Shown here piece after piece: positions 27,466 through 36,123 of a stretch of DNA of 64,000 nucleotides. The notes beneath the pieces are model-generated. The model did not search any database. It saw only the letters and a program-made list of their open reading frames with translations, and was not told where the DNA came from. A program made the translations under genes and the position numbers. Position 1 is the first letter of the stretch. Each line of letters opens with the position of its first letter. The stretch comes from Gemmatirosa kalamazoonensis (lineage in GTDB: Bacteria > Gemmatimonadota > Gemmatimonadetes > Gemmatimonadales > Gemmatimonadaceae): positions 682,001 to 746,000 of the forward strand of contig NZ_CP007129.1 of NCBI RefSeq assembly GCF_000522985.1. Direction: 5' to 3'.

Positions 27466-30400
27466 GCCGCACTCTCCGCGAGCTCGTGCGCCGCGACGAC
27501 CTGCAGCGTGCCGGCGAGCGTGGGATCGGCGCGCACGAGCGCGTCGCGCAGCGCGTACGCCTCGGCCTGGGTGCGCGCGGTGGCCCCCGATGCGGCCGGC
27601 GAGAGATCGACGACGCTCACGACGTGGAACTCGTCGGCCGCCACGGCGACCCCGGCGGGCCCGTTGCCGCCGCCCCGGCGCGACGCGACCGAGAGCGGGC
27701 TCTCGGCGACCGCGCCGCCGCGGCTGAACGTGTCGAACAGCGACTTGAGGATGGACACGCGTCCGCCGCGCTCGGGATGCTGGTGGCGCAGATAGCTCAT
27801 CTCGTACGTGACGTCGCGCGCCACGCTCGCGCCGCTCGCCGCGCCGTCGCCGGCGCTGAGCCGCAGCCCCGCCTTCATCTCCTCGAACGAGCGGCGCGCG
27901 AGCTTCTCGCTGTCGGTCAGGCGCACGAAGCTCGCGATCGCGAACTGCTCGCGCGCCGGCTCCGCCGCGCCGCCGTCGTCGCGCGTCACGGTGAACGTCG
28001 TCTCGCCGATCGGCCGCTTCTCGCCGAAGCGGTCGATCGCGATCTCGAGCGGCGCGATCTTCTGGGTCACCGCGAGCACGCCGAACGGGTGCAGCAGCAC
28101 CACGCCGACGGGAAGCTGCGCGCGCCGCAGCGTCACGCTCTGCGACGTGTTCCTCGGCAGCTCCGCGCGCCAGTTGCGCGCATCGTCGATCGCGGCCGCG
28201 ACGAGCGGCAGCACCTCCACGGTGTCGTCGGGAAGCGCCGGCGCGTCGTCGCCCCACGTGACGTCGAACCCGACGTGGACGCTGAAGAAGAAGAAGCTGA
28301 TGCTCGCGTCGCCGTGCGCGCGCCACGGCGTGGGCCCCGTCAGCTCGGCCGACACGTGGATGCCGCAGATCACGTCGTCGCCGCGCCGCAGCGCGAGCCC
28401 GGCCTCGAGATCGGCCACGAAGTGCAGCGGCCGCACCTGCACGAGCAGGTCGTAGCCGAGGAACCCGTAGATGTTGAAGCCCCCGCCCGACGCGTACAGC
28501 TCCACGCGCGCGCCCGACTGCACGGTGTTCGACGTGACCGCGAAGTACGTCGTCGCGACGAGGCGCGGGTTGCTGCCGGAGAGGAGCGCGATCGTCAGTC
28601 GGCGGAGCCCCGTGAGGTCCGACGGCACCTCGTGGAACGCGGGATGGAACCCGCCCACGCTGACGACGAACACCGGCTCGTCGCCCCACCCCACGCGCAC
28701 CGCCATGTCGCCGGTGAGCGTGAACGTCAGCAGGCTCGAGTCGAACAGCGACGCGTCGAACCAGATCGTGCCGCGCGCGAAGTCGATGCCGCCCGCGAAG
28801 TTCACCTGCAGCTTCAGGATCGGCGCGGCCGCCTCGGGGAGGATGCACCGCAGCACGCCCAACACGACGAGCTGCGGCGACGGGATGTCGAGCACGATCG
28901 CGAGCTCGAGCGAGATCAGCGTCGGCGTGCCCCAGCCGAGCTTCCCCATCGGCGCGACGACGAAGTGCCCGCGCGCGATGGGGAAGAACGCCTTCAGGTC
29001 GCTCACGATGCGGGTGATGTTCCCGATGACGTCGGGCGGGAACAGCACGCTCGTCACCGCGCCGGTGCGCACGCCGAGCTTGAGCGCCTCCGTGTCGAGC
29101 GAGCGCTCGAGCCCCAGCAGCCCGCCGACGCCGAGCAGCGTGAAGCCGAAGCCGAGCTGGATCGGGACGAACTCGGTGGTGACGAGGATGAGCAGCGCGA
29201 ACCCGGGCCGCCCGTCGGGCATCTTCGTGGTGACGATGCCGACCGCCTTCAGCGAGAAGATCCCCTCGAACGACAGCTCGAGCGCGCCGACGTACTCGCC
29301 CTTCGCGTCGTCGAACGCGAGGAAGCCCCCGCCGGTGATCGGCCCCGCGTCGACGCGGAGGCCCACGCCGTCGGGCGGCTTGAAGCCGATGTCGACCTGC
29401 AGCGGTCCGAGGTTCCCCGCGTCGTGCGGCGGGAACGACAGCGTCGCCGTCACGCCGACGTTCTGCACGACGGCCTCGATGGGCCCGAGCTGCGCCTTCA
29501 CGTCGGCGCCCAGGCTGAGCGGCACGCGCCCTTCGTCGAGCGCCGCGCCGATCGTCAGCCCCTCGATCGACACCGGTCCGAGCGCGATGTGCGCCGGCAG
29601 CCGCACCTCGAGTGCGCTGCTGCCGCTGAAGTAGAAGCCGCGCTCCGTCGACACGCCGGCGAGCAGCGAGAACGCGGCCTCGATGTGCGTCGTCGGAAGG
29701 ATCTTGCCGAGGAAGCCGTCGCCGTCGCGCACGTCGATGACGACCTTGCCGTCGTCGAGCGCGGCGCTGACCTCGAGCGCGCCGTGCGACGTTCCGGCCC
29801 CCGCCTCGAGCTGCGCCGTCGCGCCGACGACGAGCTGGCGGAACTCGACGCGGCTGCCGCCCGCCTGGCCGAACAGGATGAACGGATCCGGCGGCGTATC
29901 GCGCGCGACGACGAGCCGGGCGCCCAACGTGCCGGCGAGCGTGACCGGCGTGGGCGGGGTGAGCGAGACCGTGCCGTCGGTGGCGATCGTGATCGCCGTG
30001 TCGACCGGCGCGCCGACGTCCGCCCGCAGCTCCAGGCGCGCCTCGCCGCCTAACGGGATGACGACCGTGCCGCTCGTCGCCGGCAGCTCCGTCCGCAGCG
30101 CGACGACGAGACCGGCCGGCCCCGACGCCGTCGGCGTCAGCTCCAGGAACACGACGTCGAGCCGCTCGGCTCCGGGCGTCGCGTCGTGGATCACGGGCAA
30201 TCCGCTCAGCGCGAGCAGCCGCTCGAGGCGTGGGAACAGCAGGTGGCCGTCGAAGCTCGGTCCCCAGCCGTAGAGCGCCGCCGCCTTCCCCGCCGGGTCG
30301 CGCAGCCACTCCGCGATCGCCTCGAGGTGGTAGGTGTGGATCGTGAACGGCGGCTGCGCGGGATCGGTGGAGTCCTCGCGGAAGTCCTCCCGGTCGAGCA

Positions 30401-30860
30401 GGCCGGCGAACTCCATGACGTCGTTCACCTGGTCGGCGCCGTCGAGATAGCGCGCGAGCAGCAGGTCGACGATGCGCTCGGCCAGCGCGGCCGGCGGTGG
30501 CGTCGGGAGCGCCAGTGACTCGACGGCGGTGGCGAGCGCGCCGAGCGCGTCGATCACCTGGCCCACCTTCAGCGTCGCGGCGAGCGCCTGCTGCACCGCG
30601 GCCGCGCTGTCGTCCCCCTCGAGCGCGGCGACGAGCGGCGGCACGAGATCGACCAGCTCTCCGGCGCGGGCCGCCGCGGTGCCTAACGGCGCCGCGATCG
30701 CCGCCACGTCGGCGTCGGCGAGATCGAGCCCCAGCTCGGCGAAGAACGCCTTCGCGGCGGGCGCGGCCAGCTCGTCGCGCAGCGGCTCGACCAGCTTCGC
30801 GAGCTCGATGGCGACCTGACCGAGCGTGTCGTCGAACTGCGTGGGGGCGGGGGCCGTCAC
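27462..30860 (-). CDS. DUF6603-type large beta-rich protein
   Basis: A 1132-residue protein. The region around residues 590-760 (LGFGFTLLGVGGLLGLERS, GHFVVAPMGKLGWGTPTLI) matches what I know as DUF6603, a family of unknown function. An N-terminal helical part (1-150) precedes a long series of alternating beta strands, suggesting a repetitive beta structure such as a barrel or solenoid. There is no signal peptide. The start is the GTG at 30860, which overlaps the protease stop (GTGA), and the stop overlaps the next gene (ATGA). It is therefore an integral member of the seven-gene operon. Structural or membrane-interacting roles are possible but unproven. Confidence 0.8.
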   Translation of the reverse strand: MTAPAPTQFDDTLGQVAIELAKLVEPLRDELAAPAAKAFFAELGLDLADADVAAIAAPLGTAAARAGELVDLVPPLVAALEGDDSAAAVQQALAATLKVGQVIDALGALATAVESLALPTPPPAALAERIVDLLLARYLDGADQVNDVMEFAGLLDREDFREDSTDPAQPPFTIHTYHLEAIAEWLRDPAGKAAALYGWGPSFDGHLLFPRLERLLALSGLPVIHDATPGAERLDVVFLELTPTASGPAGLVVALRTELPATSGTVVIPLGGEARLELRADVGAPVDTAITIATDGTVSLTPPTPVTLAGTLGARLVVARDTPPDPFILFGQAGGSRVEFRQLVVGATAQLEAGAGTSHGALEVSAALDDGKVVIDVRDGDGFLGKILPTTHIEAAFSLLAGVSTERGFYFSGSSALEVRLPAHIALGPVSIEGLTIGAALDEGRVPLSLGADVKAQLGPIEAVVQNVGVTATLSFPPHDAGNLGPLQVDIGFKPPDGVGLRVDAGPITGGGFLAFDDAKGEYVGALELSFEGIFSLKAVGIVTTKMPDGRPGFALLILVTTEFVPIQLGFGFTLLGVGGLLGLERSLDTEALKLGVRTGAVTSVLFPPDVIGNITRIVSDLKAFFPIARGHFVVAPMGKLGWGTPTLISLELAIVLDIPSPQLVVLGVLRCILPEAAAPILKLQVNFAGGIDFARGTIWFDASLFDSSLLTFTLTGDMAVRVGWGDEPVFVVSVGGFHPAFHEVPSDLTGLRRLTIALLSGSNPRLVATTYFAVTSNTVQSGARVELYASGGGFNIYGFLGYDLLVQVRPLHFVADLEAGLALRRGDDVICGIHVSAELTGPTPWRAHGDASISFFFFSVHVGFDVTWGDDAPALPDDTVEVLPLVAAAIDDARNWRAELPRNTSQSVTLRRAQLPVGVVLLHPFGVLAVTQKIAPLEIAIDRFGEKRPIGETTFTVTRDDGGAAEPAREQFAIASFVRLTDSEKLARRSFEEMKAGLRLSAGDGAASGASVARDVTYEMSYLRHQHPERGGRVSILKSLFDTFSRGGAVAESPLSVASRRGGGNGPAGVAVAADEFHVVSVVDLSPAASGATARTQAEAYALRDALVRADPTLAGTLQVVAAHELAESAA

Positions 30861-32620
30861 ACGAGCACCTCGTCGGCCGCCCCGCGCGACTTCTCCCACC
30901 GCCGCAGCCGCGCGAGCGCATCGTCCATCGTGTCGGCGTCGCGCAGCACGTCGAGCAGCACCGCGGCGTGGGTCGCGATGGCCTCGCGCAGCGGGATGCT
31001 GCCGTGGGCGCGCAGCACGTCGCCCATGCGCAGGAGCATCGTCTCGCGCGTCACGCCCGCGATCTCGTGCGGCACCGCGTCGACGTCGCCGCGCAGGTGG
31101 TTCAGCACGTGGGCGAGGAACGCGGGCCCCTGCGTGCGGTGCCACGCGACCTTCACCGGACGGCAGTTGCGCGCGAGGTAGCCGAGCTCGCGCCGCACGA
31201 CGCCGAACGTGTGGTACAGCGTGCGGCCGAGCGCCGTCTCCAGCAGCGCGTCGCGTCGCGCGAGCAGCTCCGCGAGGCGCGCGTCGTCGAACTCCGCGAG
31301 CGGCAGCGCCGCGGGCCGGCGCGGTGTCGTGGCGTGCGTGAAGTGGAACGCGCCGGTCGGCGATTCGACGTCGACCGCCGCGGCGTGGCGCACGGTCGTG
31401 AGCCCGCTGCCGTCGGTCGCGGCGCAGCTCCCGTGCGACGTGCCGCCGTCGGTCGGGATGCAGATGCCGAGCGCGTCGAGCACGGGTACGATGTGCGACG
31501 CGTAGGCCAGGATGGTGCCGTGTTGGTCCGTGTCGATCGCGTACAGCAGCCCGATCGCGCGCCGCTGGTCGTCGACGACGATCGATCCGGAGTCGCCCTT
31601 CTCGGCGAACGACGCGCGCCCCTTGCAGTTCAGTCCCGTCGGCTCGGACGACGCGTCGAACTCGATCTCGATCACGTTGTCCGCGACGTCGAACACGGGG
31701 TGCGGATCGCCCGGGTTCCGCAGGACGGTCATCTGCGCGTTCACGTTGCGCACGATGCCGACCGTCCGGCCGGTCGTGCGCCCCGACTTGAACACGCGCG
31801 GCGACGTCGCCGTCGGCGGGCCGGCGGGCGTCACGATCGCCGAATCACGCGCCACGCTGCGCACGTCGGCCAGCGTGTCGGCGCCGTTCACCTGGAGGCC
31901 GAGGATCTCCGTCCTGTACTTGATGTCGTCGTGCGTGCAGGTGGTGATCCAGCACTTGCAGTCGATGTGCACGAGCGCGAACGCGCAGTCGAGATAGAAG
32001 CCGGTGGGGTCCGTCTCCCCGGGCAGGACCCGGTTCACCATCTTCTGGACGTGCGGGTCCTGGATCGTTCCGAGCGACTCGCCGTGCGACACCGGGTGCT
32101 GCCGCTCCACGAACGGGTGGTACACGTAGTTCCCCGCGTGCGCCTGGTTCGCGAACAGCACGTGCGCGTTGCTGAGGATGTGCACGTTCTCGCGCCCCGG
32201 ATCGCCGCGCCGGCGCACGATGCAGCCGAGCGTGCCGGCCGATTCGTCCTCCGGCGTCATCGCCGTACCCTGCGCCTGGATCTGGATGCCGCCGCGGATC
32301 GGCGAGTAGTGCTGCCGGTCGTCGCAGCGCAGCGGCGTCCCGCGCCGTACCTCGCGCACGTCGGTGCGATAGCCCTCGAACGAGCGCGGGATGCGCTGCT
32401 CCGGCGCGAGCTCCGATTCCGGACGCTTCTCGCCGACGTACACGGTGATCCCGACGTCGTCGCTGAAACGGCCACCCACCTGCTTGTGCCCGAAGCCGAC
32501 GCCCGCCACGCCCGGGATGCGGCGCAGCGTCTCGCGCGCGCGCACGTACGCGGCCATGAACGCGTCCGGGTCGGCCCGCACGTGCGCGTTGTCCTTCGTG
32601 GGCTCGCGTGGATCGCTCAT
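30857..32620 (-). CDS. Trypsin-fold serine protease-like protein (NAL1-like), paralogue 1
   Basis: A 587-residue protein. An N-terminal domain (about 30-95) has RIPGVAGVGFGHKQVGG, VYVGEKRPESEL and YRTDV. The chymotrypsin-like triad is plausible: His153 in ILSNAHVLF, Asp211 in YLDCAFALV and Ser344 in EKGDSGSIVV. A cysteine cluster (221, 223, 228) follows the Asp. The C-terminal helical domain contains VKVAWHRTQGPAFLAH and is shared with the next paralogue. No signal peptide is visible, so it is probably cytoplasmic or leaves by another route. ATG 32620 lies 7 bases after the previous stop. The NAL1-like naming rests on the N-terminal domain pattern. Confidence 0.82.
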   Translation of the reverse strand: MSDPREPTKDNAHVRADPDAFMAAYVRARETLRRIPGVAGVGFGHKQVGGRFSDDVGITVYVGEKRPESELAPEQRIPRSFEGYRTDVREVRRGTPLRCDDRQHYSPIRGGIQIQAQGTAMTPEDESAGTLGCIVRRRGDPGRENVHILSNAHVLFANQAHAGNYVYHPFVERQHPVSHGESLGTIQDPHVQKMVNRVLPGETDPTGFYLDCAFALVHIDCKCWITTCTHDDIKYRTEILGLQVNGADTLADVRSVARDSAIVTPAGPPTATSPRVFKSGRTTGRTVGIVRNVNAQMTVLRNPGDPHPVFDVADNVIEIEFDASSEPTGLNCKGRASFAEKGDSGSIVVDDQRRAIGLLYAIDTDQHGTILAYASHIVPVLDALGICIPTDGGTSHGSCAATDGSGLTTVRHAAAVDVESPTGAFHFTHATTPRRPAALPLAEFDDARLAELLARRDALLETALGRTLYHTFGVVRRELGYLARNCRPVKVAWHRTQGPAFLAHVLNHLRGDVDAVPHEIAGVTRETMLLRMGDVLRAHGSIPLREAIATHAAVLLDVLRDADTMDDALARLRRWEKSRGAADEVLV

Positions 32621-32627
32621 GTGCCGC

Positions 32628-34142
32628 TCATGTGACGCCCGCGTCGCGCGCGCGGCCCATCGCGATCTTCCCGAGCACCTCGTCGAGCGTCGCGCTGTCG
32701 CGGACGGCGGCGAGCAGCCCCTCGCGATGCGCGTCGATCGCGTCGCGCAGCGCCGCGCTCCCGTGCGCGTGCAGCGCGGCGCCGATGCGCGCGAGCGCCG
32801 ACTCGAGCGTCGTGCCGTCGGCGGGCACGGGGAGCGTCTCGCCGCCGTCGCGCAGCGTCTCCATCCCCTGCGCGAACAGCGCCGGCCCACCGGCGCGGTG
32901 CCACGCCAGCTTCACCGCCCGGTGCGTCGTCACGAGCTGCACGATCTCCTCGTAGTGCGTCTCGCCCAGCTCCCAGAGCCACGCGCCGGCGGCGTCACCC
33001 AACAGCCGCGCGCGCGCCGCGTCGTACGCCTCGATCCCGCCCCACGTCTCGGGGCGCGGGAGGAGCTGTGCACCCGCGGTCGGCGTGGTGCCGGGCGTGA
33101 GGTTGATCGTGATGCCGAGCTCCGCGCACACGTCCGCGATGTGGTTCGCGACCGATCGACCGTCCTGTCCCGGCAGGTCGTTCGCGGCGAACAGCAGGCC
33201 GACGATGAAACCGTCCTCGTCGATGATCGCCGCGCCGGAGTCCCCCTCGGTCGAGAACGCGAACAGGTCGTCGCTCGTGATGTAGATCTGCTGCTTGAAC
33301 GTGTGCGTCTTGATCGTCAGATCCGGCCCCGTGGGATCGACGACGCGGCCCTGCTGACGGCCGCTCGCGGCGCCCACCATGTAGACCGTCTGGTCCCACG
33401 TGGCCTGGCGCATGCCGAGGATCTTGTCGCTCGGCGGCGAGCCGTTCTCGCTCAGGCCGGCGATCTCGTTGCGGAAGTCGATGCCGCAGCAGCGGCAACA
33501 CGACGAGACGTCGAGGCGCGCGATCGCGCCGTCGACCTTCTCGCTGATCGCGAACTTCGCGATCTTCGCGATGGCGTCGTGCTTGTCGTGCGGGCGCACC
33601 GGCGCGTCCGCGAGGGGCACCTGGTCGAAGAACTGCGGCGGTGGCTGGTACACGCGGTTGCCCTTCTCGCCGCCGCCCGCGGAGAGGACGTGCCAGTTCG
33701 TGAGCAGCACCGGCGCGCGGTCGGACGTGCGCGTGGCCACGCAGCCGAACGTGCCCGCCTGAATGACCACCTCCGTCCCTTTGTCGTTCGCGAAGAGAAT
33801 GCGGTTGCTGATCAGGATGCCGCCCTTCACCGGGCGGTAGCGCCCGAAGTCGGTCGTGAAGCGGCCCGGCCGCACGATGTTGACGTCGGTGGGCACACCG
33901 CCCACGGCGGTCGGGATCCGCTCCGCAGGCGGCACCGTGTCGAGCGGCCGCTTCTCGCGGACGTACACGCGGATGCACCGCTCGTCGGTCACGACGTTCG
34001 CGCGCTCCTTCAGCCCGACGCTCACGTGCACCACGCCGGGGATGGCGCGCAGCTCGGCCTCGGCCCCCGCGGCCAGCAGCGCGCGGACGGCCCGCTCGGC
34101 GGCCACCAGCTCGTCGTACGTCGGTCGCGCGCGGCTCGCCAT
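32628..34142 (-). CDS. Trypsin-fold serine protease-like protein (NAL1-like), paralogue 2
   Basis: A 504-residue paralogue of the downstream protein with the same layout. The N-terminal domain has AIPGVVHVSVGLKER, VYVREKRPLDTV and GVPTDVNIV. The triad is His151 (LLTNWHVLS), Asp204 (KVDGAIARLD) and Ser302 (TEGDSGAAIID). A CCRCC cluster sits at 215-219, in the same place as the cysteines of paralogue 1. The C-terminal domain has VKLAWHRAGGPALFAQ and LHAHGSAALRDAID. It lacks a signal peptide. The start ATG 34142 is 9 bases after the first gene of the operon. Substrates are unknown, and self-processing or processing of the giant proteins is a hypothesis. Confidence 0.82.
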   Translation of the reverse strand: MASRARPTYDELVAAERAVRALLAAGAEAELRAIPGVVHVSVGLKERANVVTDERCIRVYVREKRPLDTVPPAERIPTAVGGVPTDVNIVRPGRFTTDFGRYRPVKGGILISNRILFANDKGTEVVIQAGTFGCVATRTSDRAPVLLTNWHVLSAGGGEKGNRVYQPPPQFFDQVPLADAPVRPHDKHDAIAKIAKFAISEKVDGAIARLDVSSCCRCCGIDFRNEIAGLSENGSPPSDKILGMRQATWDQTVYMVGAASGRQQGRVVDPTGPDLTIKTHTFKQQIYITSDDLFAFSTEGDSGAAIIDEDGFIVGLLFAANDLPGQDGRSVANHIADVCAELGITINLTPGTTPTAGAQLLPRPETWGGIEAYDAARARLLGDAAGAWLWELGETHYEEIVQLVTTHRAVKLAWHRAGGPALFAQGMETLRDGGETLPVPADGTTLESALARIGAALHAHGSAALRDAIDAHREGLLAAVRDSATLDEVLGKIAMGRARDAGVT

Positions 34143-34151
34143 CGCGGGTGC

Positions 34152-34823
34152 CTAACGGAGGGAGACGGGCCGCGCGTGCAGCACGTGCAGCACCGGCGCG
34201 ATGGGGCTCGCGACGCCGTCGCCGCGGGGTGCGACGCCCCACAGCAGCCCGACGATGGCGCCGTCCGCGTCGCGCAGCACGGCGCCGGAGTCGCCCGGCG
34301 CGCAGAACGGCACGCCGCGGCGGTCCGCGCGCACCAGGATCTGCGCGGGTGCCGGGCCGATGCGTCCGTCGATCAGCGCCGGCGCCGAGTACGCCACATC
34401 GACCACGACGCCCGCGGTCGTGCCCGTCGCGCCGCCCGTCTTCGTCACGCGCTGGCCGGGCACGACGCGCGCCACGAGAGCCTCGTCGCCACGCGTGGCC
34501 TCGTCCGGCAGCCACGCCTCGTCGATCGACGCGACCGCGCAGTCGACGTGGATGGCCGCGCCGTCGTACGGCACGGTGCCTAACCGGCCGTGCCGCGCGC
34601 GGCCGATCGCCGGTCCGTGCGCGAGCCGCACGGGCTGCCGCGATCGCGCGCCGGCGCCGAACAGCACGTGATGGCTGGTCAGCAGCACGAGGCGCCCGTC
34701 GTGGAGCGTGCGGGCGAGAGAGCCGAGCGTTCCCGGCACGCCGCGCGCGTTCACGATGCGCGCGTTCATCATGCGCGCGATCGTGAATCGCACGCCCGAC
34801 ACACTCGGCAGCTGCACGGGCAC
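34152..34823 (-). CDS. Trypsin-fold serine protease-like protein, paralogue 3 (first gene of operon)
   Basis: A 223-residue protein that is essentially the protease domain alone. His52 lies in LLTSHHVLFG, Asp94 in IHVDCAVAS and Ser179 in FCAPGDSGAVLRD. It lacks the extended N-terminal domain, the cysteine cluster and the C-terminal domain of its two neighbours. The start is GTG 34823, supported by a GGAG Shine-Dalgarno five bases upstream. The stop codon is the TAG of a CGTTAGGC word. The 88-base gap upstream is the most likely place for the operon promoter, but no clear -35/-10 pair can be named. Confidence 0.78.
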   Translation of the reverse strand: MPVQLPSVSGVRFTIARMMNARIVNARGVPGTLGSLARTLHDGRLVLLTSHHVLFGAGARSRQPVRLAHGPAIGRARHGRLGTVPYDGAAIHVDCAVASIDEAWLPDEATRGDEALVARVVPGQRVTKTGGATGTTAGVVVDVAYSAPALIDGRIGPAPAQILVRADRRGVPFCAPGDSGAVLRDADGAIVGLLWGVAPRGDGVASPIAPVLHVLHARPVSLR

Positions 34824-34911
34824 GGCCGCTCCGGCGAAGATCAGCGGCCAATCTCCGCCCGACCCCCGCCTCCCGCAAGGCGGTCCGGCCGTTCTCCGCG
34901 CGCGGCGCGGC

Positions 34912-35991
34912 CTAACGATTGATGTCGACGCGCTGCTCGAGCTCGGCGACGAGATCCGTGATCGACGCCTTCATTCCGGGTGGGGCCGCGGCGGCGGCAT
35001 GCTTCACCTCCGCGATCGCCGCGTCGAAGTCGCGCCGCGCCGTCGCGAGACGCGCGGCCTCCAGGTGTGCGACCCAGCTGTTCGGGTCACGCTCGATGTC
35101 GCGCCGGTAGATCTCGAGCGCGGCCTCCTGCTGTCCCAGCCGCTGCAGCCCGCGGCCGAAGTTGTAGACCTGCCACTGGCTTCCCATCGCGAGCGCCTTC
35201 GCCTGGACGGCGGGCGCGTCGGGGCGACCGAGCGCCGCGAGCGCGCGCGAACGCGTGATCTCGTTCTCGAACCGGTCCTCGATCTGGATCGACCGGTCGG
35301 CGTAGCCCAGCGCCTCCTCAGCGGACAGCCGGTGCTCGAGCAGGTAGTTCGCGGCTTCCTCCCACGCCTGCCACTCCGTCTGCACACGGCCGCGCAGCTG
35401 GTCGCGCAGCCGCTGGGCGACGAGGTGCGGCACGTCGACGTCGATGCGGACGGGGACCGCCACGCGCTCCCATCGCATCGTCATCGCGACGGAGCTGGGC
35501 GTGGGGTCGTCGAAGCCGTAGGTGAGGACCTCCTGCGGCTCGATGCGCTGCGGCCTAACGGTGACGCGGAGCGCGTCCTCGGTGGAGTCGTAGGTGAAGC
35601 TCCCCCACGACGTCGCGTTCCGCGAGAAGATCACGACCCACGACGTCTCGCCCGGGATCATGTGCAGCCCGTAGATCCCCTTCGCGAGCGGACGTCCCTC
35701 GACCGTGACCGGATCGGTGACCTCGAACGTGGTGTTGTAGTTCGCCCCGGCACGCCACACGCGCCCGTACGGCTCCACGCCGCCGAAGATCCGGCGTCCG
35801 GCGACGAGAGGCCGATGGTAGGCGACGGTGATGTCGGTGAGACCGACGCGTTGCGTGACACGCGCGCCCTGGCTCACGTCGGGCAGCACGAGCAGCGCGG
35901 ACTGCGCCGCGGCGTCCGGTGTCCACGCGGCGACGCCGACGGCCGCCAGCGTGCGGAGGATCGCGGCGCGCGGGATCGAATCGTTTCGCAT
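34912..35991 (-). CDS. DUF2911 domain protein with C-terminal TPR region
   Basis: A 359-residue exported protein. An N-terminal signal (RAAILRTLAAVGVAAWTPDAAAQ) precedes a DUF2911 domain of about 150 residues with VGLTDITVAYHRPLVAGR, IFGGVEPYGRVWRAGAN and GIYGLHMIPGE. The C-terminal half contains TPR-like helices (LEHRLSAEEALGYADRSIQ, RLGQQEAALEIYRRDIERD). The role of DUF2911 is unknown, and the TPRs suggest protein contacts. It ends with TAG in a CGTTAGGC word. It is divergent from the histidine kinase gene, with 132 bases between the starts that should hold both promoters. Confidence 0.82.
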   Translation of the reverse strand: MRNDSIPRAAILRTLAAVGVAAWTPDAAAQSALLVLPDVSQGARVTQRVGLTDITVAYHRPLVAGRRIFGGVEPYGRVWRAGANYNTTFEVTDPVTVEGRPLAKGIYGLHMIPGETSWVVIFSRNATSWGSFTYDSTEDALRVTVRPQRIEPQEVLTYGFDDPTPSSVAMTMRWERVAVPVRIDVDVPHLVAQRLRDQLRGRVQTEWQAWEEAANYLLEHRLSAEEALGYADRSIQIEDRFENEITRSRALAALGRPDAPAVQAKALAMGSQWQVYNFGRGLQRLGQQEAALEIYRRDIERDPNSWVAHLEAARLATARRDFDAAIAEVKHAAAAAPPGMKASITDLVAELEQRVDINR

Positions 35992-36123
35992 GGCACCAAC
36001 ATCGACGCCGGAATCGCGCGAGACAGCGTCGATGTGTCCACCGCTCCGCGCGGCGGGACGACCGCGCCGCGCGCGGGGACGGGCGTGTTTGCCGACGTGC
36101 GCGCACGCTCGTACGTTCGTTCG

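Noticed and set aside
27486-30053. Long plus-strand open frame of 855 codons inside the DUF6603 gene
   Set aside because: Very GC-rich DNA gives long stop-free shadows. The translation is low-complexity Arg/Ala/Glu text with no domain, opposite a gene with clear family motifs.
17624-34823. Contractile injection system or Tc toxin locus
   Set aside because: No sheath, tube, baseplate, VgrG, spike, RHS or TcA-like repeats are seen.
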